Position numbers and translations under genes: made by a program. A stretch of DNA of 64,000 nucleotides, taken from Avidehalobacter sp964569265 (GTDB lineage Bacteria; Bacillota; Dehalobacteriia; UBA4068; UBA4997). Of the stretch, positions 33,078 to 42,165 are shown in pieces. Where the stretch lies: NCBI GenBank assembly GCA_964569265.1, contig CAZMTO010000001.1, positions 1 to 64,000 on the forward strand, read 5' to 3'. The notes under the pieces were generated by a model. The model was given only the letters and a program-made list of their open reading frames with translations, did no database searches and was not told where the DNA came from. The stretch's first letter is position 1; every line of letters begins with the position of its first letter.

Positions 33078-34352
33078 TCAGTCCTGTTTGGTAATATATT
33101 CTATGCCGCCCATATACGGTACCAGAACATCGGGCACCTTTACGCTGCCATCGGGTTGCAGGTAATTTTCCAAGATTGCTGCTACTGTGCGGCCAACTGC
33201 CAAACCGGAACCATTAAGGGTGTGAACATATTCCGGTTTGCTTTTAGCGTCACGACGGAAGCGAATGTTAGCGCGGCGTGCCTGATAATCTTCAAAGTTA
33301 GAGCAGGAGGAGATTTCGCGGTAGATACCGGCGCCTGCCATATAAACCTCAATATCGTAGGTTTTGGCCGAACTAAAGCCTAAATCGCCGCCGCACAAGG
33401 TAACCACCTGATAAGGCAGACCCAGCATTTGCAGCAGAACCTCGGCATCGTGGGTAAGAGATTCCAGCTCATCGTAGCTGTTTTCCGGCTGGCAGAATTT
33501 TACCAGTTCTACCTTGTTAAACTGGTGCTGACGAATAATACCGCGGGTGTCGCGCCCGGCAGAACCGGCCTCGGCACGGAAGCAGGCGGAATATGCACAG
33601 TGATGAATAGGCAGCTTGTCGCCCTCTAAAATTTCATCCGCATACAAGTTGGTAACCGGTACTTCGGCAGTGGGTATCAAATAATAATCGGTGCCTTCAA
33701 TATGAAACATATCTTCGGCAAACTTGGGCAACTGGCCGGTACCGGTCATAGCCTTGCTGTTTACCATATAAGGCGGAAAAATTTCAACGTAGGTTTTGCT
33801 GGTGTGGGTATCCAAAAAGAAATTGTAAACCGCACGCTCTAAACGCGCACCCAGCCCACGATAAACGGTAAAACGGGCACCGGCAATTTTAGCAGCACGT
33901 TCAAAGTCTAAAATATTCAGGTCAGTAGCAACATCCCAGTGGTTTTTGGGCTCTGCAATCTGCGGCAGCTCGCCCCAACGGCGCTGCACCGGGTTATCGG
34001 CATCGGAATTACCAAAGGGTACACTTTCATTAGGGATATTGGGAATCGCCAGCAGCTCTTTGCGTACAGTTTCTTCGGCCTCGCGTACTTTGTTGTCCAG
34101 CTCGCTGATAGTATCGCCCAAAGCGCGCATTTTATCCATAATTTCGGTAGCATCCTGGCCGCTTTTTTTCAGCATACCAACCTCTTTAGAGGCGGCATTT
34201 TTTTCGGCCTTCATAACTTCTACTTCCGCCAACAGCTCTTTGCGGGCAGCTTCGGCCTGCAAAAAACGGCTAAGGTCTACCTGAATGTTACGTTTTTTCA
34301 ACTTTTCTACCACCAGTTCGGGGTTGGCAGCTACAAATTTAGCATCTAACAT
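33078..34352 (-). CDS. serS: Seryl-tRNA synthetase
   Basis: Class II synthetase of 424 residues. The N-terminal coiled-coil arm (about residues 30-100) grips the long variable arm of tRNA-Ser. Then come motif 2 (FRAEAGSAGRDTRGIIRQHQF, about 258-278) and motif 3 (GSGLAVGRTVAAILEN, about 378-393). The start follows GGAGG. No T-box leader is seen in the 50-base gap to the HAD gene, with which it may be co-transcribed. Confidence 0.97.
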   Translation of the reverse strand: MLDAKFVAANPELVVEKLKKRNIQVDLSRFLQAEAARKELLAEVEVMKAEKNAASKEVGMLKKSGQDATEIMDKMRALGDTISELDNKVREAEETVRKELLAIPNIPNESVPFGNSDADNPVQRRWGELPQIAEPKNHWDVATDLNILDFERAAKIAGARFTVYRGLGARLERAVYNFFLDTHTSKTYVEIFPPYMVNSKAMTGTGQLPKFAEDMFHIEGTDYYLIPTAEVPVTNLYADEILEGDKLPIHHCAYSACFRAEAGSAGRDTRGIIRQHQFNKVELVKFCQPENSYDELESLTHDAEVLLQMLGLPYQVVTLCGGDLGFSSAKTYDIEVYMAGAGIYREISSCSNFEDYQARRANIRFRRDAKSKPEYVHTLNGSGLAVGRTVAAILENYLQPDGSVKVPDVLVPYMGGIEYITKQD

Positions 34353-34403
34353 AATAAAATACCTCCATAAATAACTTGTAACAATTTGTATAAATATAAA
34401 TAA

Positions 34404-35039
34404 TTATAATAATAACAATTTAGCCAATGCGTTAACATCTTCAACAAAAAAGTCCGGCTCGGCCTGCTTTAAAGTGGTGCCAAATACCCCCCAACCTACA
34501 CCAATAGTAGCCATACCGGCGGCCTTACCGCAGGCAATATCTACCGGGGCATCACCGATAAAAACCGCATTTTTGGGGTCTACTGCCATTTTTTGCAAAG
34601 CCAGCAGGGCCGGCTCAGCATCGGGTTTATGTTTAACAGAAGCATCACAACCCAAAACAGCGGTAAAATAATCTTTTATGCCTAAAAGCTCCATCGACCA
34701 ATCGGCACCCCACTGATGACGCGAGGTGACAATGGCCAGCGCTACGCCGGCCTGTTGCAGCTTGCTTAGCAGCGTAGGCACACCGGGAAAAGGCTTGATC
34801 ATTTTGGGCATATAAAGCAGGTTAAATTCGCCAAAATTTTTAATGTACTCATCTTCTCGGCCGGGAGCAAAGCAGGCGGCAGTTTCGACAAGCGGCTTGC
34901 CGATAAAGGCTGATACTTCGTCTTTATTCCACGGCAAACCCATTTTTTTATGTGTTGATTCGGAGCTTTTTAAAATCATGGCCACACTGTCTGACAATGT
35001 GCCGTCCAGATCGAAAACTATTCCGCTGAATTTAGGCAT
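34404..35039 (-). CDS. HAD-superfamily phosphatase (phosphoglycolate/pyrophosphatase-like)
   Basis: A 211-residue HAD hydrolase. Motif I is FDLDGTLSDS (nucleophile Asp about 10), motif II VTSRH (about 103), motif III the Lys in KHKPDAEP (about 138), and motif IV GDAPVDI (about 164). The helical cap places it in the Gph/PpaX group. The exact substrate is unknown. The ribosome binding site is AAGGGGGA. Confidence 0.88.
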   Translation of the reverse strand: MPKFSGIVFDLDGTLSDSVAMILKSSESTHKKMGLPWNKDEVSAFIGKPLVETAACFAPGREDEYIKNFGEFNLLYMPKMIKPFPGVPTLLSKLQQAGVALAIVTSRHQWGADWSMELLGIKDYFTAVLGCDASVKHKPDAEPALLALQKMAVDPKNAVFIGDAPVDIACGKAAGMATIGVGWGVFGTTLKQAEPDFFVEDVNALAKLLLL

Positions 35040-35109
35040 AATATCATCCCCCTTAAACGCTCATACAATTTTATTTTATTTTTATGGATATTTATACATT
35101 TTATGAAGC

Positions 35110-35316
35110 CCGCACCCTATATACCTTGGCAGGCATCCTTGATTAAAGCGGCGCGGATTTTGATTGAAATAACGAACCCAAAGTCAAGGAATTGCAAGAG
35201 TGGTACAGATGCAAGGAACAGAATTTCGAGTCAACAGAGGCGTACTTAATGTACGCCGACAAGCGAGAAATTATATGACACAGCAGATGGAGTGCTATTG
35301 GACTTCCGCTCTAAAA
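35110..35316. repeat. Interspersed repeat element (about 200 bp) at the parB 3' end
   Basis: A non-coding element whose right 78 bases match 1-79 of the window. Landmarks are the palindrome GGCGTACTTAATGTACGCC (35239-35257) and the end CTAAAA (35311-35316), which gives the parB stop. The left limit is uncertain because the other copy is cut off by the window start. It carries no transposase and no long terminal inverted repeats, so it may be a miniature mobile element or a recombined structural repeat. Confidence 0.75.
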
Positions 35317-36240
35317 GGTGGAGTTAGGTAACAAAATAGCAATAATCCTCTCCAACTCCTCGTCGCCGTAATATTCCAGGGTAATTTTGCCGTGCGATTT
35401 TTTGCCGCCGGCTTTACCGATACGCTGCACGTTAACCTTGGTTTGCAGTTTATCGCGCAGCTTTTCTTCTACGGCTTGCAGCAGCAAATCTTCGGGCGGC
35501 GCCGGAGAAGGCGGCGTCAGCTTTAGCAGCTTTTTTTTGGCCAATTTGTGCAGCTCTTTGGGGTCTTTGGCCAGCGCTTCGGTTTGCCGCACCGATAATC
35601 CCTCGTCCTGCACACGTTCGGCCAGCAGCAGTCTATCTTCGGCATTTTCCAACATCAACAGGGCACGCCCGTGGCCGGCGGTTAAATTGCCCTTAACTAT
35701 CAGCGCCTGAATTTCGTCCGGCAGGGCCAAAAGCCGCAGGGTGTTAGCCACATACACACGTGATTTTCCCAGTTTTTCGGCCAGTTGCGCCTGTGTATAG
35801 CCGTAATTGTCCAAAAGCTCGCGGTAAGATGCTGCCTCCTCAAGGGGGTTAAGCTCCTGCCGCTGAATATTTTCAATCAACGCAACAGCCAACGTAACCT
35901 CGTCGGCCAGCTCTTTTACAATCGCCGGAACCGTCTTTAAACCGGCCAGCTTAGCCGCTCTGTAACGTCTTTCGCCGGCCACTATTTCAAAATTGCCGCT
36001 TTTGCCAACGGGGCGCACCAAAATAGGCTGCAAAACGCCCTGCTCTTTAATGCTTGCGGCCAGCTCGTTAAGCTTACCCTCGTCAAAACGGCGGCGCGGC
36101 TGATCCGGATTAGCAATGATTTTATCTAATTTTAGCTGCATAACGCGCTCGCCCGGTGTTTCCGTCTGCTGCACCTGCTGTATCGGTGCCATATCACCAA
36201 ACAAAGCGTTTACGCCGCTGCCCAAACCTTTTTTACCCAT
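35311..36240 (-). CDS. parB: Chromosome partition protein ParB (Spo0J)
   Basis: A 309-residue CTP-dependent clamp that loads at parS and spreads. The N-terminal CTPase domain shows GERRYRAAKLAGL (about residues 79-91) and ALIENIQRQELNPLEEA (about 109-125). A helix-turn-helix follows (TQAQLAEKLGKSRVYVANTLRLL, about 137-159), then the C-terminal dimerisation part. ATG 36240 fits AGGAG at 8 bases better than a GTG three codons earlier. The C-terminal end (LLPNSTF and stop) overlaps an interspersed repeat. Confidence 0.95.
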   Translation of the reverse strand: MGKKGLGSGVNALFGDMAPIQQVQQTETPGERVMQLKLDKIIANPDQPRRRFDEGKLNELAASIKEQGVLQPILVRPVGKSGNFEIVAGERRYRAAKLAGLKTVPAIVKELADEVTLAVALIENIQRQELNPLEEAASYRELLDNYGYTQAQLAEKLGKSRVYVANTLRLLALPDEIQALIVKGNLTAGHGRALLMLENAEDRLLLAERVQDEGLSVRQTEALAKDPKELHKLAKKKLLKLTPPSPAPPEDLLLQAVEEKLRDKLQTKVNVQRIGKAGGKKSHGKITLEYYGDEELERIIAILLPNSTF

Positions 36241-36293
36241 AGTGTTCACTCCTGAATACTAAATATTCTTACAGATTTTATGTATTATTATGC

Positions 36294-37058
36294 TTATTCG
36301 GTGCGCTCTATAACCAGCCGGGCAAGCTGTTGATAGGTTTCGGCACCTTTGCTTTTAGGGTCGTAATAGCTTATCGGCATACCATGGCTTGGAGCTTCGG
36401 ACAGGCGAACGTTACGCGGAATAAACACGTTAAAAACCAAATCGCCAAAATGCTCTTTTACCTGATCTACCACCTGCGCGGCCAAATTTACCCGCGAATC
36501 AAACATAGTTATAAGCACGCCCAAAATTTTTAACTGCGGGTTTAACCCCTGACGCACCTTCATAAAGCTGGAAAACAACTGCTGCAAGCCCTCTAAAGCG
36601 TAATATTCGGCCTGCACCGGTATAATTATACTGTCGGCCGCGGTAAGCGCGTTAATGGTAAGCAGCCCTAAAGAAGGCGGACAATCTATCAGCAGGTAAT
36701 CGAACGCCGGCGCTACGTATTCCAGCCCCATAAGCAGGCGGCGTTCGCGCTGTTCCATAGTTACCAGCTCAATTTCGGCACCGGCCAGGTTAATATCTGC
36801 CGGCAAAACATAAAGCTCGCCAAATTCGGTCGGCAAAATAACATCTTCGGCCTTATCATCATCTACCAGCATAGTATAAATACTGCCGTTAAGCGTTCGG
36901 CGGTTTATGCCAAGGCCGCTGGTTGCATTGCCCTGCGGGTCTAAATCTACCACCAGCACTTTTTTGCCGGCCCGCACCAGCGCATCTGCCAAATTGATGA
37001 CCGTAGTGGTTTTAGCCACACCGCCCTTTTGATTGGTAACAGCAATAATTTGTCCCAT
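36294..37058 (-). CDS. parA: Chromosome partition ATPase ParA (Soj)
   Basis: A 254-residue deviant Walker ATPase that moves ParB-bound origins. The Walker A motif KGGVAKTTT carries the signature lysine (residues about 11-19), with VVDLDPQGN (about 39) and LLIDCPPSLG (about 119). It lies upstream of parB in the same direction with 44 bases between. In many Bacillota Soj also tunes DnaA activity. Confidence 0.96.
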   Translation of the reverse strand: MGQIIAVTNQKGGVAKTTTVINLADALVRAGKKVLVVDLDPQGNATSGLGINRRTLNGSIYTMLVDDDKAEDVILPTEFGELYVLPADINLAGAEIELVTMEQRERRLLMGLEYVAPAFDYLLIDCPPSLGLLTINALTAADSIIIPVQAEYYALEGLQQLFSSFMKVRQGLNPQLKILGVLITMFDSRVNLAAQVVDQVKEHFGDLVFNVFIPRNVRLSEAPSHGMPISYYDPKSKGAETYQQLARLVIERTE

Positions 37059-37090
37059 AACGGCACCCTCTTTTTCCCAAAATCTACAAA

Positions 37091-37930
37091 TTAAAAAGGC
37101 TTACGTTTTATAGCACCACTGTTGCGCGGCAGTTCGCGGCGGCAGGGCACCACCTTTTTTATTTCTATTACAGCGCGGGCTTCGCCGTTGGGCAGCTTAT
37201 ATTCGGTAACACCTTCTAAGCGCCCACCCAGTTGAAATATCGCGTTTTCGGCAGCGTCTAATTCTTCCTTATAATTAGCACCTTTCATCGCCAAAAAGCT
37301 GCCGCCCATTTTTACCATCGGCATACAATATTCGGTAAGCACATTTAACGGTGCCACGGCGCGTGCCGTCGCAAAGTCAAATTTTTCGCGGTAAATTACG
37401 CGGTGGCCGGCTTCTTCGGCCCTAAAGCGGCCAATAGCAATATTATTTACGTTGATATTGCCGCAGGCAAATTTAACAAATTCATAGCGCTTGTTCAGTG
37501 CCTCGATAACCGCAATTTTGTGCGCAGGGTGTGTAATTGCCAGCGGAATAGCCGGCATACCGGCGCCGGTGCCAACGTCCATAAGCATTTTGCGCGGGTA
37601 GTTTTCAATAAACGGCGACAACATCAGAGAATCTATAATATGCTTAATTGCAAATTCCTCAGCATCGGTGATGGCCGTAAGGTTAATGTTGGCATTACTG
37701 CGCACTACCATTTCATAATAATCGGTAAGCTGCTCCAACATTTGTTCGTCAAAATCTACGCCGGTTTTGCCGATATGCTTTTGCACCACCTTAGCAAAGG
37801 TATCGCGGTCTATTTTTACGCCGTCTAAAGTAAGGTTTTCGTCCTGCGTGCCGCCTCTGTCTTCACCAAAAGTGTAGCTCGCCGGGGTTTTAACCTGCTC
37901 GGTGCGGTTTTTCTTAAAAAAATCAAACAT
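37091..37930 (-). CDS. rsmG: 16S rRNA (guanine527-N7)-methyltransferase
   Basis: A SAM-dependent methyltransferase for G527 of 16S rRNA. The 279-residue protein is about 40 residues longer than usual at its N-terminus (FKKNRTEQVKTPASYTFGEDRGG). The core has NLTAI (about 82), the SAM loop MDVGTGAGMPAIPLA (about 115-129) and SRAVA-like TARAVAPL (about 185). AGGAGAGGG supports the long start. The gene overlaps no neighbour. A parS site lies 13 bases before it. Confidence 0.94.
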   Translation of the reverse strand: MFDFFKKNRTEQVKTPASYTFGEDRGGTQDENLTLDGVKIDRDTFAKVVQKHIGKTGVDFDEQMLEQLTDYYEMVVRSNANINLTAITDAEEFAIKHIIDSLMLSPFIENYPRKMLMDVGTGAGMPAIPLAITHPAHKIAVIEALNKRYEFVKFACGNINVNNIAIGRFRAEEAGHRVIYREKFDFATARAVAPLNVLTEYCMPMVKMGGSFLAMKGANYKEELDAAENAIFQLGGRLEGVTEYKLPNGEARAVIEIKKVVPCRRELPRNSGAIKRKPF

Positions 37931-37942
37931 TGCCCTCTCCTG

Positions 37943-37958
37943 TGTTCCACGTGAAACA
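37943..37958. promoter_or_regulatory. parS centromere site
   Basis: TGTTCCACGTGAAACA fits the B. subtilis consensus TGTTNCACGTGAAACA at every defined position. It sits between rsmG and mnmG, 900 bases from parA, as expected for ParB loading near the origin. Confidence 0.92.
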
Positions 37959-38003
37959 TTGTTTTACATTATATTTTTATCGTATCTTAGATGTATTCTA
38001 CTT

Positions 38004-39920
38004 TTATGCTTTAACTTCCTGCTTTTGGCGCAGCCAAATCAACAAAACAGCAATATCCGCAGGAGAAACGCCGGTTATGCGCCCGGCCTGCCCCAGATTA
38101 TCCGGTTTAACCTCGTTTAATTTTTGCCGTGCCTCCAGGCTGAGGCCCTCTATTTGCAGATAATCAACGTTTTGCGGCAAACGCTTGCCTTCTAACTGCC
38201 TGAATTTTTCTACCTGAATTTGCTGCTTGGCAATGTAGCCGGCATATTTGGCGTCAACATCCAACTGTTCGGCAACATCGGCCACCACCGGTGTAAGGTT
38301 AAGCAGACGGCAAACCTGCGCATAGGTTATACCGGGACGGCACAAAAGCTCCCAGGCGCGTATACCGCCGTTAAGCTGCGGCATATTAAGCTCTTGCAGC
38401 AGCTCAGCCAAGCCGGGGGTATCGTTTTTAATTACTGCGGCCTGCAAATCGGCTTTTTCGGCAACAACCGCCGCCATTTTAGCCGACAACCGGTCAACAT
38501 CGGCCTGCGGCACCAAACCAAGCCCGTGCGCCTTAGCCGTCAGACGTTGGTCGGCATTATCGTTGCGCAGCAGCAGGCGGTATTCCGCCAAAGATGTAAA
38601 CATACGGTAGGGCTCGGTAACACCCTTAGTCACCAGATCATCGATCAGCACGCCCAAATATGCTTCATCACGGCCCAGCAGCAGCGGCGGCCTCCCCAAC
38701 AGGCTAAGCGCCGCATTGGCACCGGCATACAGGCCTTGCCCTGCGGCTTCTTCGTAGCCCGATGTACCGTTTATCTGGCCGGCGGTATAAAGCCCCGGCA
38801 CCGTTTTTACCTCTAAGGTGCGCTTTAATTGCGTTGGGTATACAAAATCGTATTCTATGGCGTAAGCCGGGCGAATTATTTTGACGTTTTGCATACCGGG
38901 TATGGTGCGCATAAAGGCATACTGTACATCTTCGGGCAGGCTGGTAGACATACCCTGCACGTAATATTCGTTGGTATTAAGCCCTTCCGGCTCTAAAAAC
39001 AACTGATGATGCGGATTATTGGGAAAACGCCGCAGTTTATCTTCTATCGATGGGCAATAGCGCGGCCCAATACCCTTAATCTGGCCGGAATACAGCGGGC
39101 ATCTGTCCATATTATCTAAAATGGCCTTGTGTGTGTCGGCGTTGGTGTAAGTAAGCCAGCAACTGATGTTAGGACGCGGTGCTGCCAACTGCGGCTTGCT
39201 GTGCGAAAAATACAGCTCGCCCTCGTCACCTTTTTGCTCGCTCATACAGCTAAAGTCCAGCGTATCACGGTCTACACGCGCCGGGGTGCCGGTTTTAAAC
39301 CGCCCCAGCTTTAAACCCAGCTTTTGCAGGCTATCTGACAAATAAGCTGCCGGTGGGTAGCCTGCCGGGCCGGACGGATAAGCGCAACTGCCCATAATAA
39401 CGCTGCCCTTTAAATAGGTGCCGCTTGTTATAACCAGCCTTTGGCATTTATAAACCGCGCCGGTTCTAAGGCGTATGCCGCTTACAGCACCGTCGGTTGT
39501 TAAAATATCAGTAACCTCGCCCTGCTTAATATCCAGCCCAGGTGTTTGCTGCAAATAGCTAAGCATAGCCTGTTGATACGCCTTTTTATCTATTTGGGCA
39601 CGCAGAGCCTGCACTGCCGCGCCTTTGCTGGTATTAAGCCGCCGTATCTGAATTTGCGTTTGGTCGGTTATTTTGCCCATAGCACCGCCCATGGCGTCAA
39701 TTTCTCGCACAATAACACCCTTGGCCGGCCCACCTATAGATGGATTGCACGGCGCCATAGCCACACTGTCCATAGACAGCGTTACCAGCAGTGTGCTTAC
39801 ACCAAGGCGCGCTGCCGCCAAAGCAGCTTCGCAGCCGGCGTGCCCGGCACCAATAACGGCTACATCATATTTGCCTGCAACAAAAATATCGCGGTCATTT
39901 TTTTCTGATAATTCTGTCAC
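38004..39920 (-). CDS. mnmG: tRNA uridine 5-carboxymethylaminomethyl modification enzyme MnmG
   Basis: A FAD-dependent partner of MnmE that modifies wobble U34. The 638-residue protein has the Rossmann FAD motif VIGAGHAGCEAALAAARLG (about residues 21-39), the CNPSIGGPAKG block with conserved cysteine (about 58), and PCNPSIGG/GYEEAAGQGLYAG (about 385). The start is GTG after GGAGGCGTAAG. It lies in the conserved mnmE-mnmG-rsmG-parAB order. Confidence 0.96.
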   Translation of the reverse strand: MTELSEKNDRDIFVAGKYDVAVIGAGHAGCEAALAAARLGVSTLLVTLSMDSVAMAPCNPSIGGPAKGVIVREIDAMGGAMGKITDQTQIQIRRLNTSKGAAVQALRAQIDKKAYQQAMLSYLQQTPGLDIKQGEVTDILTTDGAVSGIRLRTGAVYKCQRLVITSGTYLKGSVIMGSCAYPSGPAGYPPAAYLSDSLQKLGLKLGRFKTGTPARVDRDTLDFSCMSEQKGDEGELYFSHSKPQLAAPRPNISCWLTYTNADTHKAILDNMDRCPLYSGQIKGIGPRYCPSIEDKLRRFPNNPHHQLFLEPEGLNTNEYYVQGMSTSLPEDVQYAFMRTIPGMQNVKIIRPAYAIEYDFVYPTQLKRTLEVKTVPGLYTAGQINGTSGYEEAAGQGLYAGANAALSLLGRPPLLLGRDEAYLGVLIDDLVTKGVTEPYRMFTSLAEYRLLLRNDNADQRLTAKAHGLGLVPQADVDRLSAKMAAVVAEKADLQAAVIKNDTPGLAELLQELNMPQLNGGIRAWELLCRPGITYAQVCRLLNLTPVVADVAEQLDVDAKYAGYIAKQQIQVEKFRQLEGKRLPQNVDYLQIEGLSLEARQKLNEVKPDNLGQAGRITGVSPADIAVLLIWLRQKQEVKA

Positions 39921-39938
39921 CTTACGCCTCCATACTAA

Positions 39939-39954
39939 TGTTTCATGTGAAACA
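39939..39954. promoter_or_regulatory. parS-like site with one mismatch
   Basis: TGTTTCATGTGAAACA is a perfect palindrome differing from the parS consensus only at one central base (T for C). It lies just upstream of mnmG, 2 kb from the first parS. Confidence 0.72.
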
Positions 39955-40008
39955 TTTTACCACAGCAACGCCCCATTTGCAATATCTGCACCACGCCCCG
40001 CATAATAA

Positions 40009-40038
40009 AAATGCAGACCATACACAGCCTGCATTTTT
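40009..40038 (-). terminator. Terminator after mnmE
   Basis: AAAATGCAG pairs with CTGCATTTTT; on the minus strand a T-run follows. Confidence 0.65.
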
Positions 40039-40069
40039 GTAATATTTTGTAATATTTTTGCAAATATGC

Positions 40070-41446
40070 TTATTTACCCAAACAAAACCGAGAAAAAACC
40101 CGGTCAATAATATCATCGGCAGCAGCCTCACCGCTGATTTCGGCCAAAGCCTGCCACGCCGTTTGTAAATCAACGCTAAGCATATCCGCATCAAAATATT
40201 CGGTATGCGCGGCGGCATCCTGCATAGCACGGCGGGCGGTTAACAGTGCTGCCTGCTGGCGTTCGTTAAGCAAACAGGTAAGCGGCTCGCCACCGGAATT
40301 TTGCGCCAGCAAACCAACTATCTGCTGCTTCAGCTCGTCTAAGCCGCCGCCCTGCTTAGCCGATATTGTCAGCACACATATATGCGGTGCCTGCTGCTGT
40401 ATGGCGACAAGCTGCCGCGCCTGCTCTGCCGGCGTACAAATATCCGCCTTGTTAAACAACACCAGCATTGGGCGGGCGGCGTTATCCTTTATAATGTCCA
40501 GCCAAAAATCATCTATGGGGCGGGCAACATCAAGCAGCAACAACACCAAATCGGCCTGTGCCAAAACCCGTCGGCTGCGCTCAATGCCGGCCTGTTCCAC
40601 AATATCATCGGTTTGGCGTATACCGGCGGTGTCCACCAGCTTCAGCGGCCAACCGTTAAGCGTATAGTATTCTTCTACGGTGTCGCGGGTGGTGCCGGCA
40701 ACCTGCGTAACTATCGAACGTTCTACCTGCAAAAGGGCGTTAAGCAGGGTAGATTTACCGGCATTTGCCGGCCCGATAATGGCGGTAAGCACACCGTCGC
40801 GCAGCAGCCTGCCCTCTTTGGCGCGGCTTAGCAGCTCATCTACCACCGCCTGCACATTAGCCAGCTTATCGGCCAGCCCAGCACCCGGCGCAGTGTCCTC
40901 GTGTTCCTCCGGGTAATCTATCAACAGCTCCAGCTCGGCCAGCATATCCAGCAGTTTATCTGCCGCCCGGGCAATTTGCTGCTTTAAGCTGCCTGCCAAC
41001 TGCTGTTCGGCCGCCTTTAAACCTTCGGCAGTTTTAGCTTCTATAATATCTATCACCGCTTCGGCCTGGTCTAAAGACATTTTACCGTTAATAAATGCCC
41101 GTGATGTAAATTCTCCGGGGCCGGCAGGGCACGCCCCCGCCGCAAACACCGCCGACAGAATTTCCCGGCAAACAACATAACCGCCGTGACACTGAATTTC
41201 TGCCACATCTTCACCGGTATAAGAATTAGGCCCGGGCATATACACAGCCAGCGCTTCATCTAAAATATCACCGGCAGCACTGTACACACGGCCAAGGTGC
41301 ATATAGCGCGGCTTAAAGCTTTGGCCGCTGTGCGGCTTAAACACTGCCTGCAATACCGGCAGTGCATCGGTGCCGCTAATACGTATAACCCCAATACCGC
41401 CGGTGCCCGGCGGCGTAGCTATGGCGGCAACAGTTTGGCCCAGCAT
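40070..41446 (-). CDS. mnmE: tRNA modification GTPase MnmE
   Basis: A 458-residue G protein acting with MnmG. The N-terminal tetrahydrofolate-binding domain begins TVAAIATPPGTGGIGVIRISG. A G domain follows with G1 GPANAGKSTLLN (about 222), G3 DTAG (about 271) and G4 NKAD (about 337). It ends with the C-terminal CxGK motif FCLGK. The start follows AGGGGGAA. A terminator separates it from jag upstream. Confidence 0.97.
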   Translation of the reverse strand: MLGQTVAAIATPPGTGGIGVIRISGTDALPVLQAVFKPHSGQSFKPRYMHLGRVYSAAGDILDEALAVYMPGPNSYTGEDVAEIQCHGGYVVCREILSAVFAAGACPAGPGEFTSRAFINGKMSLDQAEAVIDIIEAKTAEGLKAAEQQLAGSLKQQIARAADKLLDMLAELELLIDYPEEHEDTAPGAGLADKLANVQAVVDELLSRAKEGRLLRDGVLTAIIGPANAGKSTLLNALLQVERSIVTQVAGTTRDTVEEYYTLNGWPLKLVDTAGIRQTDDIVEQAGIERSRRVLAQADLVLLLLDVARPIDDFWLDIIKDNAARPMLVLFNKADICTPAEQARQLVAIQQQAPHICVLTISAKQGGGLDELKQQIVGLLAQNSGGEPLTCLLNERQQAALLTARRAMQDAAAHTEYFDADMLSVDLQTAWQALAEISGEAAADDIIDRVFSRFCLGK

Positions 41447-41460
41447 AAAATTCCCCCTAT

Positions 41461-41486
41461 AAAAAGGCTGCCCCCAAGGAGCAGCC
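41461..41486 (-). terminator. Terminator after jag
   Basis: On the minus strand GGCTGC (41486-41481) pairs with GCAGCC (41471-41466), followed by TTTTT. It splits the rpmH-to-jag block from the mnmE-to-parB block. Confidence 0.85.
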
Positions 41487-41499
41487 CAATTTGTTTTAT

Positions 41500-42123
41500 T
41501 TAGCGTGCCCGCTTAATAATAATTTTGCGGTACGGTTCTTCGCCTACGCTTACAGTCTTAATATCCTCATCATCCTGCAAGGCAATGTGGATAATACGAC
41601 GTTCGTGCGGGCTCATCGGCTCTAAAATAACGTCGCGGTCGGTGCGGCGTGCTTTATCAGCCATTTTTTTAGCCAGGTTGGTAAGTGTTCTTTCACGCTC
41701 GGCACGGTAGTTTTCTACATCCAGCACAATGCGGGTTTTATCTTCAAACTGGCGGTTTACCGATAAATTGGTAAGATACTGCAAAGCATCAAGAGTTTCT
41801 CCGCGGCGGCCGATAATAGCACCCAAACCCTTGCCTCTAAAGGTTATCCAGATGATACCGTCTTTTTCTTCTACCTCGTGGGTAGGAATAACCTTTAAGC
41901 TTTTAAAAATAGGCTGCAAAAAGGCAATGGCATCACGTGCCGGGTCGTTTTCATTATAAGATACACGCACAACTGCATCTTTGCCGCCAAACAGACCCAA
42001 AACACCCTTAGCGCCGGGGTCAATAACCTCTACCTCAACATCATTAAAACTGCAACCAAGCTCGGCTACGGCTAATTCTACAGCGGCATCCACAGTTTTT
42101 GCGGATTTTTCGATCACTTTCAT
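41500..42123 (-). CDS. jag: RNA-binding protein Jag (KhpB/EloR)
   Basis: A 207-residue protein with an N-terminal Jag_N domain (KVIEKSAKTVDAAVELAVAEL), a central KH domain (FRGKGLGAIIGRRGETLDALQYL, about 100-122) and a C-terminal R3H domain (MSPHERRIIHIALQ, about 173). In other Gram-positives it partners KhpA and links cell elongation to mRNA control. ATG 42123 follows AGAGGAGG; a frame extension upstream is not supported. It directly follows yidC. Confidence 0.94.
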   Translation of the reverse strand: MKVIEKSAKTVDAAVELAVAELGCSFNDVEVEVIDPGAKGVLGLFGGKDAVVRVSYNENDPARDAIAFLQPIFKSLKVIPTHEVEEKDGIIWITFRGKGLGAIIGRRGETLDALQYLTNLSVNRQFEDKTRIVLDVENYRAERERTLTNLAKKMADKARRTDRDVILEPMSPHERRIIHIALQDDEDIKTVSVGEEPYRKIIIKRAR

Positions 42124-42165
42124 TATGTTACCTCCTCTGATTGCTTGTACAAGCAATGCAGGTAA

